From Sphingobacterium wenxiniae (lineage in GTDB: Bacteria > Bacteroidota > Bacteroidia > Sphingobacteriales > Sphingobacteriaceae), in contig NZ_FOZZ01000003.1 of the NCBI RefSeq assembly GCF_900116225.1, positions 186,001 through 250,000 of the forward strand: DNA of 64,000 bases, given 5' to 3'. Below, one piece after another: positions 7,819-15,492 of this stretch; position 1 is the stretch's first letter, and every line of letters starts with the position of its first letter. The notes beneath the pieces are model-generated. The model made no database searches. It was not told the DNA's origin and saw only the letters and a program-made list of their open reading frames with translations. A program made the position numbers and the translations under genes.

Positions 7819-9813
7819 ATGAAAAAAACAAGTATTGCTTTTTTGGCTCTCTTTCTTGGAATAACGGCAAATGCCCAACACACGCACAAGCAGGAACAAA
7901 GTGACAGTACCAAAACCCTTGAAGAAGTAACCATAACGGCCATTGCCAAGCGGAAAATCGAGACAGAGATGAAAATGGCTGTTTCGGTGGATGAATTTTT
8001 GGCGTCTTCCGACAATATCAGCTTCATCAAACGGGGTGCGTACGCATGGGAGCCGTTGCTCAACAACATGAGTACTGAACGCTCTACCATTACCATTGAC
8101 GGAATGCACGTTTTTGGGGCGTGTACGGATAAAATGGACCCCGTTACTTCATACGTGGAGAGCAACAACCTTTCCACCATTGATATTACATCGGGGCAGG
8201 AGGGCAATATGCACGGGGCAACCGTGGCAGGGAGCATCGACCTAAAAAGAAAGAGTACGCCGTTTGGCCTTGAAAAAAAATGGAACGGAGCATACCAAAC
8301 GGGATTTGAGACCAACAACAAACAGTTTTTCAACCTCGGAAATCTTTCCTATTCCAGTGATAAGTTCGTGGCAGACGGTAGTATCGCTTTCCGCAAGGCA
8401 GGGAACTATTACGATGGAAATAATAATGTGGTAAACCATTCACAATTCAATAAATTCAATACGTCTTTGGGATTGGCGTATAAAACGGGGGAACTCTCGT
8501 CGATAAGGGTGGATGCCATCTACGATAAGGCGAAAGACGTGGGTTTCCCTGCGCTCCCCATGGATTTATGGCTTTCCCGTGCTATTATCACGTCAGCATC
8601 CTATAAGCAGTTGTTTGAAGATGGATTGTTGAGGGTATGGGATAGCAAGGTGTATTTCAATGCAGTGGAACACTACATGGATGATACCAAGAGACCCGAA
8701 AATCTTGTCCACATGGATATGCCGGGCTGGAGTACCACCTACGGGTTGGTTTCCAAAGCTAATCTTAAACATGGTGAGTACAGTTCCGAAATCCAACTCA
8801 ATGTTTACGACAATCTATCCATTGCGGAAATGACCATGTATCCACAGGACAGGAGCAAGAAAACAATGTTTGCGTATAGCTGGCCTTGGGTGACGACCCG
8901 TTTTGCAGGGCTTTCGATGAACAACTCATGGGATATGTCGGATATGAGCCGAGTGAATTTCGGAGGCTCTTTGGGATGGAACTACAACCGTTCCAAATAT
9001 GTCGAGTTCAATTGGATTTTCCATCCCGGCACACCGCAGGAAAAAAATAGGATATTGCCGGGGTTACACGCCAGTTACGAACTCCATATCAACCAATTTG
9101 ATTTTTCTGTCGGAACAGGTTACGGGCATCGTGCGCCATCCGTTTCGGAGGGTTACGGATATTACATCTACAACAGTTTTGACCGCTACGATTACATCGG
9201 AAACCCCGATTTGAAAAATGAAATTTCCTACGAGGCCAATGCGAGTGCAGGTTATAAGAACAAGCGGATGGGCATAGAAGCCAAGATAAACTATTTCCGT
9301 ATCGAGAATTATATCGTTGGTCGGATTTTGAGCTTGGGAAGCCCGATGAACTACCAGTCGGTCGGTGTGAAAGGTTATACATCATTGAACCACGCCAAAC
9401 TGTTCAATATGGCATTGAATGCCAACTACGATATACTGACACACCTGCATTGGAAAGGAACGGTTACCTACGCACGGGCAACGGACGACAAAGGAGGCAA
9501 TCTGCCTTTTATCCGTCCACTGAGCTATCAGACCTCACTGTATTATATGCACAGGCAGTTTGGCATTCGGACTTCGGCAAACGGTGACTTTGCACAGGAG
9601 AATTACAGCCCAGAATATGGTGAAGACCTTACTTCGGCCTATATGGTGTGGAACCTCTCTGCGGATTACACGTTCAGCTTTAAGAATTACAAAGCCGTTT
9701 TGCAGGTAGGTGCGGAGAACCTGTTCAATGAGCATTACAGCACCTATGCAGATTGGGGTAATATACCAAGGATGGGGCGTAATGTTTTCACTTCATTGAA
9801 ATTCAATTTTTAG
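7819..9813 (+). CDS. TonB-dependent receptor, OprC-like copper receptor candidate
   Basis: A 664-residue outer-membrane receptor: signal peptide (1-20, ends ANAQ), a TonB-box-like stretch (TLEEVTITA), plug domain (about 45-150) and a 22-strand-type barrel ending in FNF. The plug holds GACTDKMDPVTSYVE, giving a CxxxM motif (C102, M106). The barrel holds VEHYMDD, giving HxM (H285, M287). These two motifs are the copper ligands of Pseudomonas OprC. It lacks the N-terminal carboxypeptidase-like domain of SusC proteins, so it is a classical small-ligand receptor. Import of copper (or another thiophilic metal) is therefore a good inference. Neighbouring MbnP/MbnH genes support it. Confidence 0.85.
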   Translation: MKKTSIAFLALFLGITANAQHTHKQEQSDSTKTLEEVTITAIAKRKIETEMKMAVSVDEFLASSDNISFIKRGAYAWEPLLNNMSTERSTITIDGMHVFGACTDKMDPVTSYVESNNLSTIDITSGQEGNMHGATVAGSIDLKRKSTPFGLEKKWNGAYQTGFETNNKQFFNLGNLSYSSDKFVADGSIAFRKAGNYYDGNNNVVNHSQFNKFNTSLGLAYKTGELSSIRVDAIYDKAKDVGFPALPMDLWLSRAIITSASYKQLFEDGLLRVWDSKVYFNAVEHYMDDTKRPENLVHMDMPGWSTTYGLVSKANLKHGEYSSEIQLNVYDNLSIAEMTMYPQDRSKKTMFAYSWPWVTTRFAGLSMNNSWDMSDMSRVNFGGSLGWNYNRSKYVEFNWIFHPGTPQEKNRILPGLHASYELHINQFDFSVGTGYGHRAPSVSEGYGYYIYNSFDRYDYIGNPDLKNEISYEANASAGYKNKRMGIEAKINYFRIENYIVGRILSLGSPMNYQSVGVKGYTSLNHAKLFNMALNANYDILTHLHWKGTVTYARATDDKGGNLPFIRPLSYQTSLYYMHRQFGIRTSANGDFAQENYSPEYGEDLTSAYMVWNLSADYTFSFKNYKAVLQVGAENLFNEHYSTYADWGNIPRMGRNVFTSLKFNF

Positions 9814-9817
9814 CACG

Positions 9818-10183
9818 ATGAAGCAGGTTTTTAGTGTTCTGATGATGGTCTTGTCCTTGCTGGTTGGGTTTCAGCAAACCATTATCGTCATGTACTTTAA
9901 GCTGAACCAAGAGGCAATAGAACGGGAGTTTTGTGTCAACAAGAACAAGCCCGAACTGGAATGCCATGGAACATGCCATCTGAAAAAGCAATTGCAGAAT
10001 ACAGGGAACAGTGACCCGGCTTCCATTGGTATCTACCAACGGGTTGATATGCTCCCTATTTCACTCACGGAATTTAAGACAAAGATTTTAATCATTGAAC
10101 TGCGGAACAACATTCCAATGTATAAAGCAATCCACTATGCCGAGCCTTATAGGGAAATCTTTGTACCACCGCCCATTGGCTAA
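9818..10183 (+). CDS. Small membrane-anchored Cys-motif protein, copper locus (copy 2)
   Basis: A 121-residue paralog of the protein at 6202. An N-terminal hydrophobic helix (about 4-25) precedes CVNKNKPELECHGTC (39-53), which has the same C-x9-C-x3-C spacing, then KKQL and a C-terminal tail ending in VPPPIG. The gene starts 4 bp after the receptor stop codon, so it belongs to the receptor operon. Two copies flanking the lipoprotein-receptor pair suggest a conserved partner, possibly a periplasmic metal carrier or a thiol-redox factor. Neither role is demonstrated. Confidence 0.72.
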   Translation: MKQVFSVLMMVLSLLVGFQQTIIVMYFKLNQEAIEREFCVNKNKPELECHGTCHLKKQLQNTGNSDPASIGIYQRVDMLPISLTEFKTKILIIELRNNIPMYKAIHYAEPYREIFVPPPIG

Positions 10184-10266
10184 TTTATCATACGTGTACT
10201 TATTGAAAAGTAATACTAAATCAAGAAAAAGAATTTAACTTTTAGAAATATCATAATGAACCCGAC

Positions 10267-10316
10267 ATGATTAAAATAATCATTAGACATCAAGTGCAAT
10301 GATTTATTTTAATCAT
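10267..10316 (+). terminator. AT-rich inverted repeat between receptor operon and mbnP-like gene
   Basis: ATGATTAAAATAA (10267-10279) pairs perfectly with TTATTTTAATCAT (10304-10316); the first arm is itself nearly palindromic. It may be a weak terminator or an operator ahead of the MbnP-like gene. There is no T-tract after it. Confidence 0.35.
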
Positions 10317-10357
10317 CAAAGGCTCCATCTTACAACTTAAAAACAAATAATAACAAG

Positions 10358-11215
10358 ATGAAAACATTAACAAAATACTTCCTATTGTTCGTTACCTCAT
10401 CGGCATTGGTGTCCTGCGGTAAGGATGACAATCCTGTCGCCAATAACATTACCTTACATTTCAACAACACATTCAAGAATACGGCTATCGTGCTTGGGGA
10501 TGCCACATCTTCCACGGCTACGGTGAATACTTCGGCCGAGGGGCAAGCGCACCACTTTTCAGAATTGAAATATGTGGTAAGTAATATCCGTCTTGTAAAA
10601 GCGGACGGTGCAGAAATCCCCTACAATATCAACGATTTGGACAAGGGGGCAACCGTTGTAAACCATTCCAAACCGCAGACCTTGGATTATGTGCTGACCA
10701 ATATTCCGGTAGGTGAATACAGGCAGCTGAAATTCGGTTTGGGCGTAAAGCCCGAACTGAATACATTGGACGAGGCAAGGTTTCCCAATTTTTATGCGGA
10801 GGCAGGTGCTAACGATACCGAAATGCATTGGGAATGGGGAACAGGGTATCGTTTTACGAAAATTGAGGGTTTCTATGACACGGATAACAAAACGCTATCT
10901 ATCCATACCGGAAGCACAGTTGAGGGAACAAACGGCGACCCTGATACCTATACGCAAGGGGTCGATGCTTACAGGGATATTACCCTCACACTTCCGAACA
11001 ATGCCGTTGTCGGCAGTAATGCGCCACGGATTACCATCAATGCGGATTTTGACAAACTGTTGAGCGGAAAAACCAATACGATTACGTTGGGGGCAGGGAA
11101 CGCAACGCCAAGCATCCATACCGCCGTCAATATGGTCAAATTTGTTGACAACTTGGGTGGAGACGGGACCAGTGACATTACGGGAATGTTTTCTATTGAA
11201 AGCGTAGATAACTAA
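10358..11215 (+). CDS. MbnP-like copper-binding lipoprotein
   Basis: A 285-residue lipoprotein (Cys20 in LVSCGK) with the beta-rich MbnP-like domain. Recognisable blocks are ITLHFNNTF, the 'L.Y.VSNI.L' stretch, the 'P.G.Y..L.FGLGV' stretch and EMHWEWGTGYRF, in which W158 and W160 form the WxW-type motif of the family. In the methanobactin operon, MbnP is a periplasmic copper protein in which a tryptophan is converted to kynurenine by the diheme enzyme MbnH. The next gene is an MbnH/MauG-like diheme protein, so the same maturation is likely here, with both proteins lipid-anchored. Ends 10 bp before a terminator. Confidence 0.85.
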   Translation: MKTLTKYFLLFVTSSALVSCGKDDNPVANNITLHFNNTFKNTAIVLGDATSSTATVNTSAEGQAHHFSELKYVVSNIRLVKADGAEIPYNINDLDKGATVVNHSKPQTLDYVLTNIPVGEYRQLKFGLGVKPELNTLDEARFPNFYAEAGANDTEMHWEWGTGYRFTKIEGFYDTDNKTLSIHTGSTVEGTNGDPDTYTQGVDAYRDITLTLPNNAVVGSNAPRITINADFDKLLSGKTNTITLGAGNATPSIHTAVNMVKFVDNLGGDGTSDITGMFSIESVDN

Positions 11216-11224
11216 CATTGGTAG

Positions 11225-11262
11225 AGAGCCACCTAAATCTACGGATAACGGTGGCTCTTTTT
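11225..11262 (+). terminator. Intrinsic terminator between mbnP-like and mbnH-like genes
   Basis: AGAGCCACC (11225-11233) pairs with GGTGGCTCT (11250-11258), followed by TTTTT. A canonical rho-independent terminator. It implies partial read-through or a separate promoter for the diheme gene, giving MbnP in excess of its modifying enzyme. Confidence 0.75.
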
Positions 11263-11284
11263 CCAATTTATACTATTCAGATAC

Positions 11285-12307
11285 ATGAAAAATGTTCTCA
11301 TCATATTATCCATCTTATTGTTGTTGTTATCCTGTAACAAGGAGGATAATATTGAGCCAATGCCTTACGACAACCCCGAAATACCATTGAAGATACCTTA
11401 TGGCTTTCCGGCACTGAACCCGTCGGCGGATAAGAATAGACCCACCAAATACAGTGTGGAATTGGGCGAAAAATTATTCCACGAGAAAAAATTCAGTGGC
11501 AATAATACGATTTCATGTGCCAGTTGCCACAACCGGTCGAGTGCTTTTGCCGACAATAACATCCAAGCCATAGGGATTTATGGCAGGGTTGGACTTCGGA
11601 ATACGCCACCCATCCAAAATTTGGCATTTATGAAGTTCTACAACTGGGATGGAAACAAACTTACATTAGAAAGCCAGCCCTTAGTTCCCATCATTACGCA
11701 CGAAGAAATGAACTCCTCTATTTTGGAAGTGATTGGAAAATTGAGGAATGAATACGAATACAAAGAGTTGTTCAGAAAGGTATTCGGCGATGAAGACATT
11801 ACCCCCGATAGGATTTACCGAAGCCTTTCACAATATCAATATACACTAATCTCCGCTGGCAGTAAATACGACAGAGTTAAACGAAACGAGGGAGAGACAT
11901 TCACGGAAAGCGAGGCACGGGGCTATCACACGTTTAAAATGAAATGTGCAAGTTGCCACAGTACCGAACTGTTTACTGACCAAAGTTTCAGAAATGTAGG
12001 TTTTCCCTTGAACCCAAGCACAGAAGAAGCAGGACGTGCGAGAGTAACAGGAGTACCCGACGATTTGATGCGTTTCCGTGTTCCCTCTTTGCGGAATGCC
12101 GAATACACCGCACCGTACGGCAGTTTTGGCCAATTTCCGACCTTGAAAGCTGTTTTGGATTATTTCGACAATGGCGTTTTGTATGCTGATAACCTTGACC
12201 CCATTTTGAAAGAGAATGGTAATAGAATTCCTATGACCGAACAGGAAAAAGAAGATATTATCGACTTTATTAAAACGTTAAGCGATAGTTCGTTTGTTGG
12301 CAAGTGA
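11285..12307 (+). CDS. Diheme cytochrome c peroxidase-family lipoprotein (MbnH/MauG-like)
   Basis: A 340-residue lipoprotein (Cys17 in LLLLSCNK) with two c-type heme motifs, CASCH at 78-82 and CASCH at 221-225. RNTPPIQN and VPSLRNAEYTAPYGS are conserved family blocks. The CCP/MauG family performs peroxidase or long-range oxidation chemistry. Its position after an MbnP-like gene points to the MbnH role of oxidising a tryptophan of MbnP to kynurenine. It is the last cargo gene before the non-coding right end of the element. Confidence 0.88.
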   Translation: MKNVLIILSILLLLLSCNKEDNIEPMPYDNPEIPLKIPYGFPALNPSADKNRPTKYSVELGEKLFHEKKFSGNNTISCASCHNRSSAFADNNIQAIGIYGRVGLRNTPPIQNLAFMKFYNWDGNKLTLESQPLVPIITHEEMNSSILEVIGKLRNEYEYKELFRKVFGDEDITPDRIYRSLSQYQYTLISAGSKYDRVKRNEGETFTESEARGYHTFKMKCASCHSTELFTDQSFRNVGFPLNPSTEEAGRARVTGVPDDLMRFRVPSLRNAEYTAPYGSFGQFPTLKAVLDYFDNGVLYADNLDPILKENGNRIPMTEQEKEDIIDFIKTLSDSSFVGK

Positions 12308-13122
12308 CTTATCGGTAAGTATCACCTACATCTAAAAGAAAAAACAGAAAAAAAGAAAGCTGTTCTACCAACGGATAAAAGATAACGAAGCACTATAAGT
12401 CCCAACGGGTGACCCTGCGAGGTACGGGCTGGGGCATTATGCGTGCGGAGTTATCGGTATCCGTTACCTTTGCTGTCCTTTTTGTTTGTTATTTCCCCTC
12501 GCTCATTTGTGGCCTGCGAAACCCCACCGCTCTTGGCCGTGGCTGTTCTCGCTTTGGGCTGTTTACGGTGAATTTCTTTCGTGTCATGCGGAGCTTTCTT
12601 CTTTCTTTCGCCAGCTAAGAAAATATGTAGCCGATTGCTTCGTTTTCTACTGTCGGAAATCACTACATTTACGTCAATCATTGAGCATCACATGGGGTGT
12701 ATAGCAGTGTCTAAAAAGAACCACGAAAAGAACCCCCAAAATTTAAAAATCGCTGTTTTTGTCACGGTAAAGCAATATTTTGAATCCCCCTACGGGCTGT
12801 TCCATAAAAACACCTGTTCTTTCAGCGTTATTTCCCAGTTGTTGTGCAAAGGAATATTCTACCGGGGTAAAAAACAGGGTTATTATACATAATGCCCCAA
12901 GTTTAGATATATACAATTTAATCTGTATGATTAAGTTCACGTAATATTCGTTAGTTGAACCAAATATAGTCATTCATTTCACTTTACTACACGTTTTGAC
13001 AAAAAAGGCTCTCCTTTTTTCCATTTCTTCTCCAAACACGTTATATTCGTATGTGTGTAATTTGTTTTATAATCGGCCGACGACCGGCAGGTTAATCTAC
13101 CAAAATAGCAAAATGACTTTGT
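12308..13122. other. Non-coding right-end region of the mobile element and host junction
   Basis: No convincing gene is seen in 815 bp; the short frames present lack protein-like composition. Features: a promoter-like block TGTCGGAAAT...TACATTTA (12651-12671) pointing rightwards; the 25-bp repeat at 12713-12737 shared with the left end; and GAATCCCCC at 12782-12790. Composition turns sharply AT-rich after about 12,890, so the element probably ends between 12,790 and 12,900. The exact attR could not be fixed because no core repeat with the left 60 bp stands out. Confidence 0.45.
12713..12737 (+). repeat. C-rich 25-bp end repeat, right copy
   Basis: Partner of the repeat at 64-88 (three mismatches, same orientation). 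It ends in the same AAAAGAACCCCC block. A further GAATCCCCC lies 45 bp to the right. Together they mark the probable right end of the integrated element. Confidence 0.45.
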
Positions 13123-13974
13123 ATGTCAACAACATTTTTTATATGTAAGTTTAGTGAATTAAACCAGTATGTCTCAGCGCCTAAAGACCATCTTCGAAGG
13201 GAATGTTACACCATGGTTTTCACAGGAAACGAAGGAGCCGTTCTTTCCTTGAACAAAAAGGACACCTCCCTTCCTCCACATTCTCTTCTCTTCATATCAC
13301 CCAGTTGTCTTTTGTCCATACCAGAACAACTGCAAGATACAGACATCTTGCAGTTCAGCGACGAATTTTACATACGGAGTTATCACGACACAGATTTCCT
13401 ACAAAGCAGCAGCCTGTTTCCGGAAGGATCATATAGCAGCATAGAGGTCCCCGATAATTTTCTCCGCTATGTACAGAATGTCATCAGTCTTTTATATGAT
13501 GCTTTTCAGCACATGGACAATCCTCTATACCTTCAGTTAATCCGTAACTTATTGGAACAGGCTCTCATACAAACCTCTATCCACAAAGCGTCTACCAATA
13601 TGCCTGACTTCTTTGATGATGCGGATAAAACAATCGTCAATCTGTTCAAGGAAAGTATAAAACAACACATCCACAAAAGTCGTGCAGTGAAGTTCTATGC
13701 CGATAAGTTGAACATGACGAGTAAACGTTTAGCTAAAGCTACTTATAACGTGACGGATAAAACACCTAAGGATATGATTACGGAATATATAGTTAGCCAG
13801 CTCAAATGGGAATTAATATACAGCGAACTCAGCATCAAAGAAATCGGCCGTTCATATGGATTTCTTGATGAGAACAACTTTAGCGCATTTTTTTCCAAGG
13901 AGATGAGGGTAACACCAAAAGAATTTCGCAAACAACAGCGAAAAAAGCCTGATAGGCTCTCCACTAAAACATGA
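13123..13974 (+). CDS. AraC-family transcriptional regulator of the pilus locus
   Basis: A 283-residue protein with an N-terminal sensing region (about 1-150, no recognised ligand fold signature) and a C-terminal AraC-type double helix-turn-helix (about 180-275), including ELSIKEIGRSYGFLDENNFS and MRVTPKEFRK. It precedes the two pilin genes in the same direction; the first pilin starts 93 bp after it. AraC-family activators also control the CS1/CFA-type (alternate) chaperone-usher fimbriae, so local activation of the pilin promoter is a reasonable inference. The codon and base composition look like host chromosome, not like the higher-GC element to its left. Confidence 0.85.
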   Translation: MSTTFFICKFSELNQYVSAPKDHLRRECYTMVFTGNEGAVLSLNKKDTSLPPHSLLFISPSCLLSIPEQLQDTDILQFSDEFYIRSYHDTDFLQSSSLFPEGSYSSIEVPDNFLRYVQNVISLLYDAFQHMDNPLYLQLIRNLLEQALIQTSIHKASTNMPDFFDDADKTIVNLFKESIKQHIHKSRAVKFYADKLNMTSKRLAKATYNVTDKTPKDMITEYIVSQLKWELIYSELSIKEIGRSYGFLDENNFSAFFSKEMRVTPKEFRKQQRKKPDRLSTKT

Positions 13975-14005
13975 TGAAACTCATTTTTCTCTCCCCACAA
14001 AATAA

Positions 14006-14061
14006 TACATTTGCATATCATCAAAAATTCTTAACTTTAGGACATACGGTGAAATAGGAGG
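14006..14061 (+). promoter_or_regulatory. Pilin promoter (-7 box) and strong ribosome binding site
   Basis: TACATTTG at 14006-14013 matches the Bacteroidota -7 consensus exactly, but no TTG lies 17-23 bp upstream, as expected of a promoter that needs an activator such as the AraC protein just upstream. AGGAGG at 14056-14061, 5 bp before the start codon, is an unusually strong Shine-Dalgarno for this phylum. Confidence 0.5.
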
Positions 14062-14066
14062 TTTTT

Positions 14067-14609
14067 ATGAAAGGTTTTATAGCTATTTTGGGATTATTTT
14101 TTTCTATTTTCTTTTTATCTGCCCAAGAGCATACGCAACAGACTTCTGTCAGCCTAAACATCGTTTTAAGACCCGTCCTGAACCTTACGGTCAATCCACA
14201 ACAGATGACGACCACCTTAGCATATAATACATTGGAGGATTATCGCAATGGTGTCGAGGTTATAAACAAAGAACATCTTACCGTATCTGCAACAGGCCCT
14301 TATGAAGTGAACGTACAGTTTATTCAACCCGAGTTTCTGCAGACGACAGGACAAGTGGAAAAAACCATGTATCTTCCTCAAATCAAGGTCACTGCTATCC
14401 CAATAGAACCTGATGGTGGTATACAATTACAAACTGCAACCATCACCACAGAGAATCAAAGTATAATATCCAGCAGTAGCCCTATTCTCAATAAAGTATT
14501 CGATGTTTCTTATCGTGGCCCAGGAGAAGAATATTTCTTAGACTACATCAGTAGTACAGAAGCAGCCCAATTCTCTAATACCGTACTTTACAGTATAGAA
14601 ACCCGATAA
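14067..14609 (+). CDS. Pilin-like protein 1 of chaperone-usher locus
   Basis: A 180-residue secreted protein (signal peptide 1-19, ends LSAQ). The mature N-terminus has alternating hydrophobic residues (TSVSLNIVLRPVLNLTVNP), suited to donor-strand exchange. The body shows YNTLEDYRNGV, a central block containing PEFLQTTG, and the C-terminal strand TVLYSIE. These blocks recur in the next gene and in the C-terminal half of the protein at 16292, so all three share a fold. It lacks cysteines. Its relatives and the downstream chaperone and usher identify it as a pilus subunit; minor subunit or terminator are possible roles. No family name is recognised. Confidence 0.72.
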   Translation: MKGFIAILGLFFSIFFLSAQEHTQQTSVSLNIVLRPVLNLTVNPQQMTTTLAYNTLEDYRNGVEVINKEHLTVSATGPYEVNVQFIQPEFLQTTGQVEKTMYLPQIKVTAIPIEPDGGIQLQTATITTENQSIISSSSPILNKVFDVSYRGPGEEYFLDYISSTEAAQFSNTVLYSIETR

Positions 14610-14795
14610 AACAGTAAAAAAATACTCTATTTTACTTTCTAACGACAAGCCTGTAGTTAAAATACTACAGCTATGCGCAATATTATATTTTTTTTGCCCC
14701 TTTTCATCTTTTTTGCGCCTGCTTTTCTTTTCACCTTTGCACTCGTCAAACGGGAAGTACCCGTTGGACAGTAAAAAAGAAAACAAACAAAAATC
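14610..14795 (+). promoter_or_regulatory. Leader between the two pilin genes with hairpin
   Basis: The 186-bp spacer is T-rich and ends in a hairpin, GTCAAACGGG (14745-14754) pairing with CCCGTTGGAC (14760-14769) with one mismatch and loop AAGTA, 26 bp before the pilin 2 start. The sequence CACCTTTG (14732-14739) is one base off a -7 box with TTTTG 16 bp upstream. A separate promoter or translational control of pilin 2 is possible. Confidence 0.35.
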
Positions 14796-15383
14796 ATGAA
14801 AAAAATAATCTTATCATTTGCACTAGCTATTATCACAACAGCAGGTATTCAAGCACAAACTTCTACTACTACTGCTGACGTTAAAGTAAATGTTATTCTT
14901 AGACCGACTTTGTCTATTGAAGTAAACCCTAACATCCCTAACGATGGTGGAGAATTAGAAGAGTCAGGTGCGGTAAACTTAGTCTACAAAAATGCTAACG
15001 ATTATGCAAATGGTATCACCAAAACCATCCCTAGTCACTTAAAAGTAAGTTCTATTGGTTCTGGATACAAGGTTCACGCACAAGTAGCCAACCAAAACTT
15101 AAACAGATCTGTAGGAGAAGGAGCAGAGACTATGAGTGGGGAATTGGTGAAAGTACGAATTAACGATGGTCAAGAAAGGAAGATCAGCGAGTTGAACGGT
15201 AAACAAGAAATGTATTACAATGGCGGGGGTAATGGTTCCAGCGGTTCCGTTCTTAATCAAGAACTTGCAGTAACCTATCGTGCTGAACAGTTAAACACAG
15301 AACAGATTGCTAATCTAATGGGGCCTAATGGTGCTGCAGCTCGTTATACAACGACAGTAACCTACACAATAACTACTCCATAA
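14796..15383 (+). CDS. Pilin-like protein 2, candidate major subunit
   Basis: A 195-residue secreted protein with signal peptide (1-20, ends IQAQ). The mature N-terminus has the alternating pattern ADVKVNVILRPTLSIEVNP, like pilin 1. Shared blocks are VYKNANDYANGI, LKVSSIGSGYKV, LAVTYRAE and the C-terminal strand TTTVTYTITTP. A glycine/serine-rich loop (GGGNGSSGS) lies near 145. There are no cysteines. Its own long leader and the very stable hairpin just after its stop codon (15407-15451) suggest high expression relative to the assembly genes, as for a major pilin. Pilus function is inferred from homology within the locus and from the chaperone and usher. Confidence 0.75.
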   Translation: MKKIILSFALAIITTAGIQAQTSTTTADVKVNVILRPTLSIEVNPNIPNDGGELEESGAVNLVYKNANDYANGITKTIPSHLKVSSIGSGYKVHAQVANQNLNRSVGEGAETMSGELVKVRINDGQERKISELNGKQEMYYNGGGNGSSGSVLNQELAVTYRAEQLNTEQIANLMGPNGAAARYTTTVTYTITTP

Positions 15384-15406
15384 AGGTTAATATATCAACA
15401 TTTATT

Positions 15407-15451
15407 GTGTGAAAAGCAAGTATTGTATAAGCCGATACTTGCTTTTCGCAC
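15407..15451 (+). terminator. 17-bp hairpin separating pilins from assembly genes
   Basis: The arm at 15407-15423 pairs with 15435-15451 over 17 bp with a single G-U wobble and an 11-nt loop. There is no T-tract, so it is less a classical terminator than an mRNA-stabilising or processing element protecting the pilin message; partial termination is also possible. The placement resembles that of the differential-expression hairpin after papA. Confidence 0.75.
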
Positions 15452-15469
15452 GAAATGCCCCTACCTTCG
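15439..15469 (+). promoter_or_regulatory. Candidate promoter for chaperone-adhesin-usher genes
   Basis: TTG (15439-15441), 20-bp spacer, then TACCTTCG (15462-15469), one base off TAnnTTTG. It would start transcription about 17 bp before the chaperone start codon, decoupling assembly genes from pilins. Confidence 0.35.
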
Positions 15470-15492
15470 TTGTATACGTATTTACTATCAAC

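Noticed and set aside
12409..12892. Several short reading frames on both strands at the right end of the element
   Set aside because: They overlap each other, lack family resemblance and lie in a region with repeats and promoter-like signals; composition alone explains them.
14745..14769. Hairpin before pilin 2 as an intrinsic terminator
   Set aside because: It is followed by an A-rich stretch, not a T-tract, and lies 26 bp before a start codon; it is more likely a leader structure.
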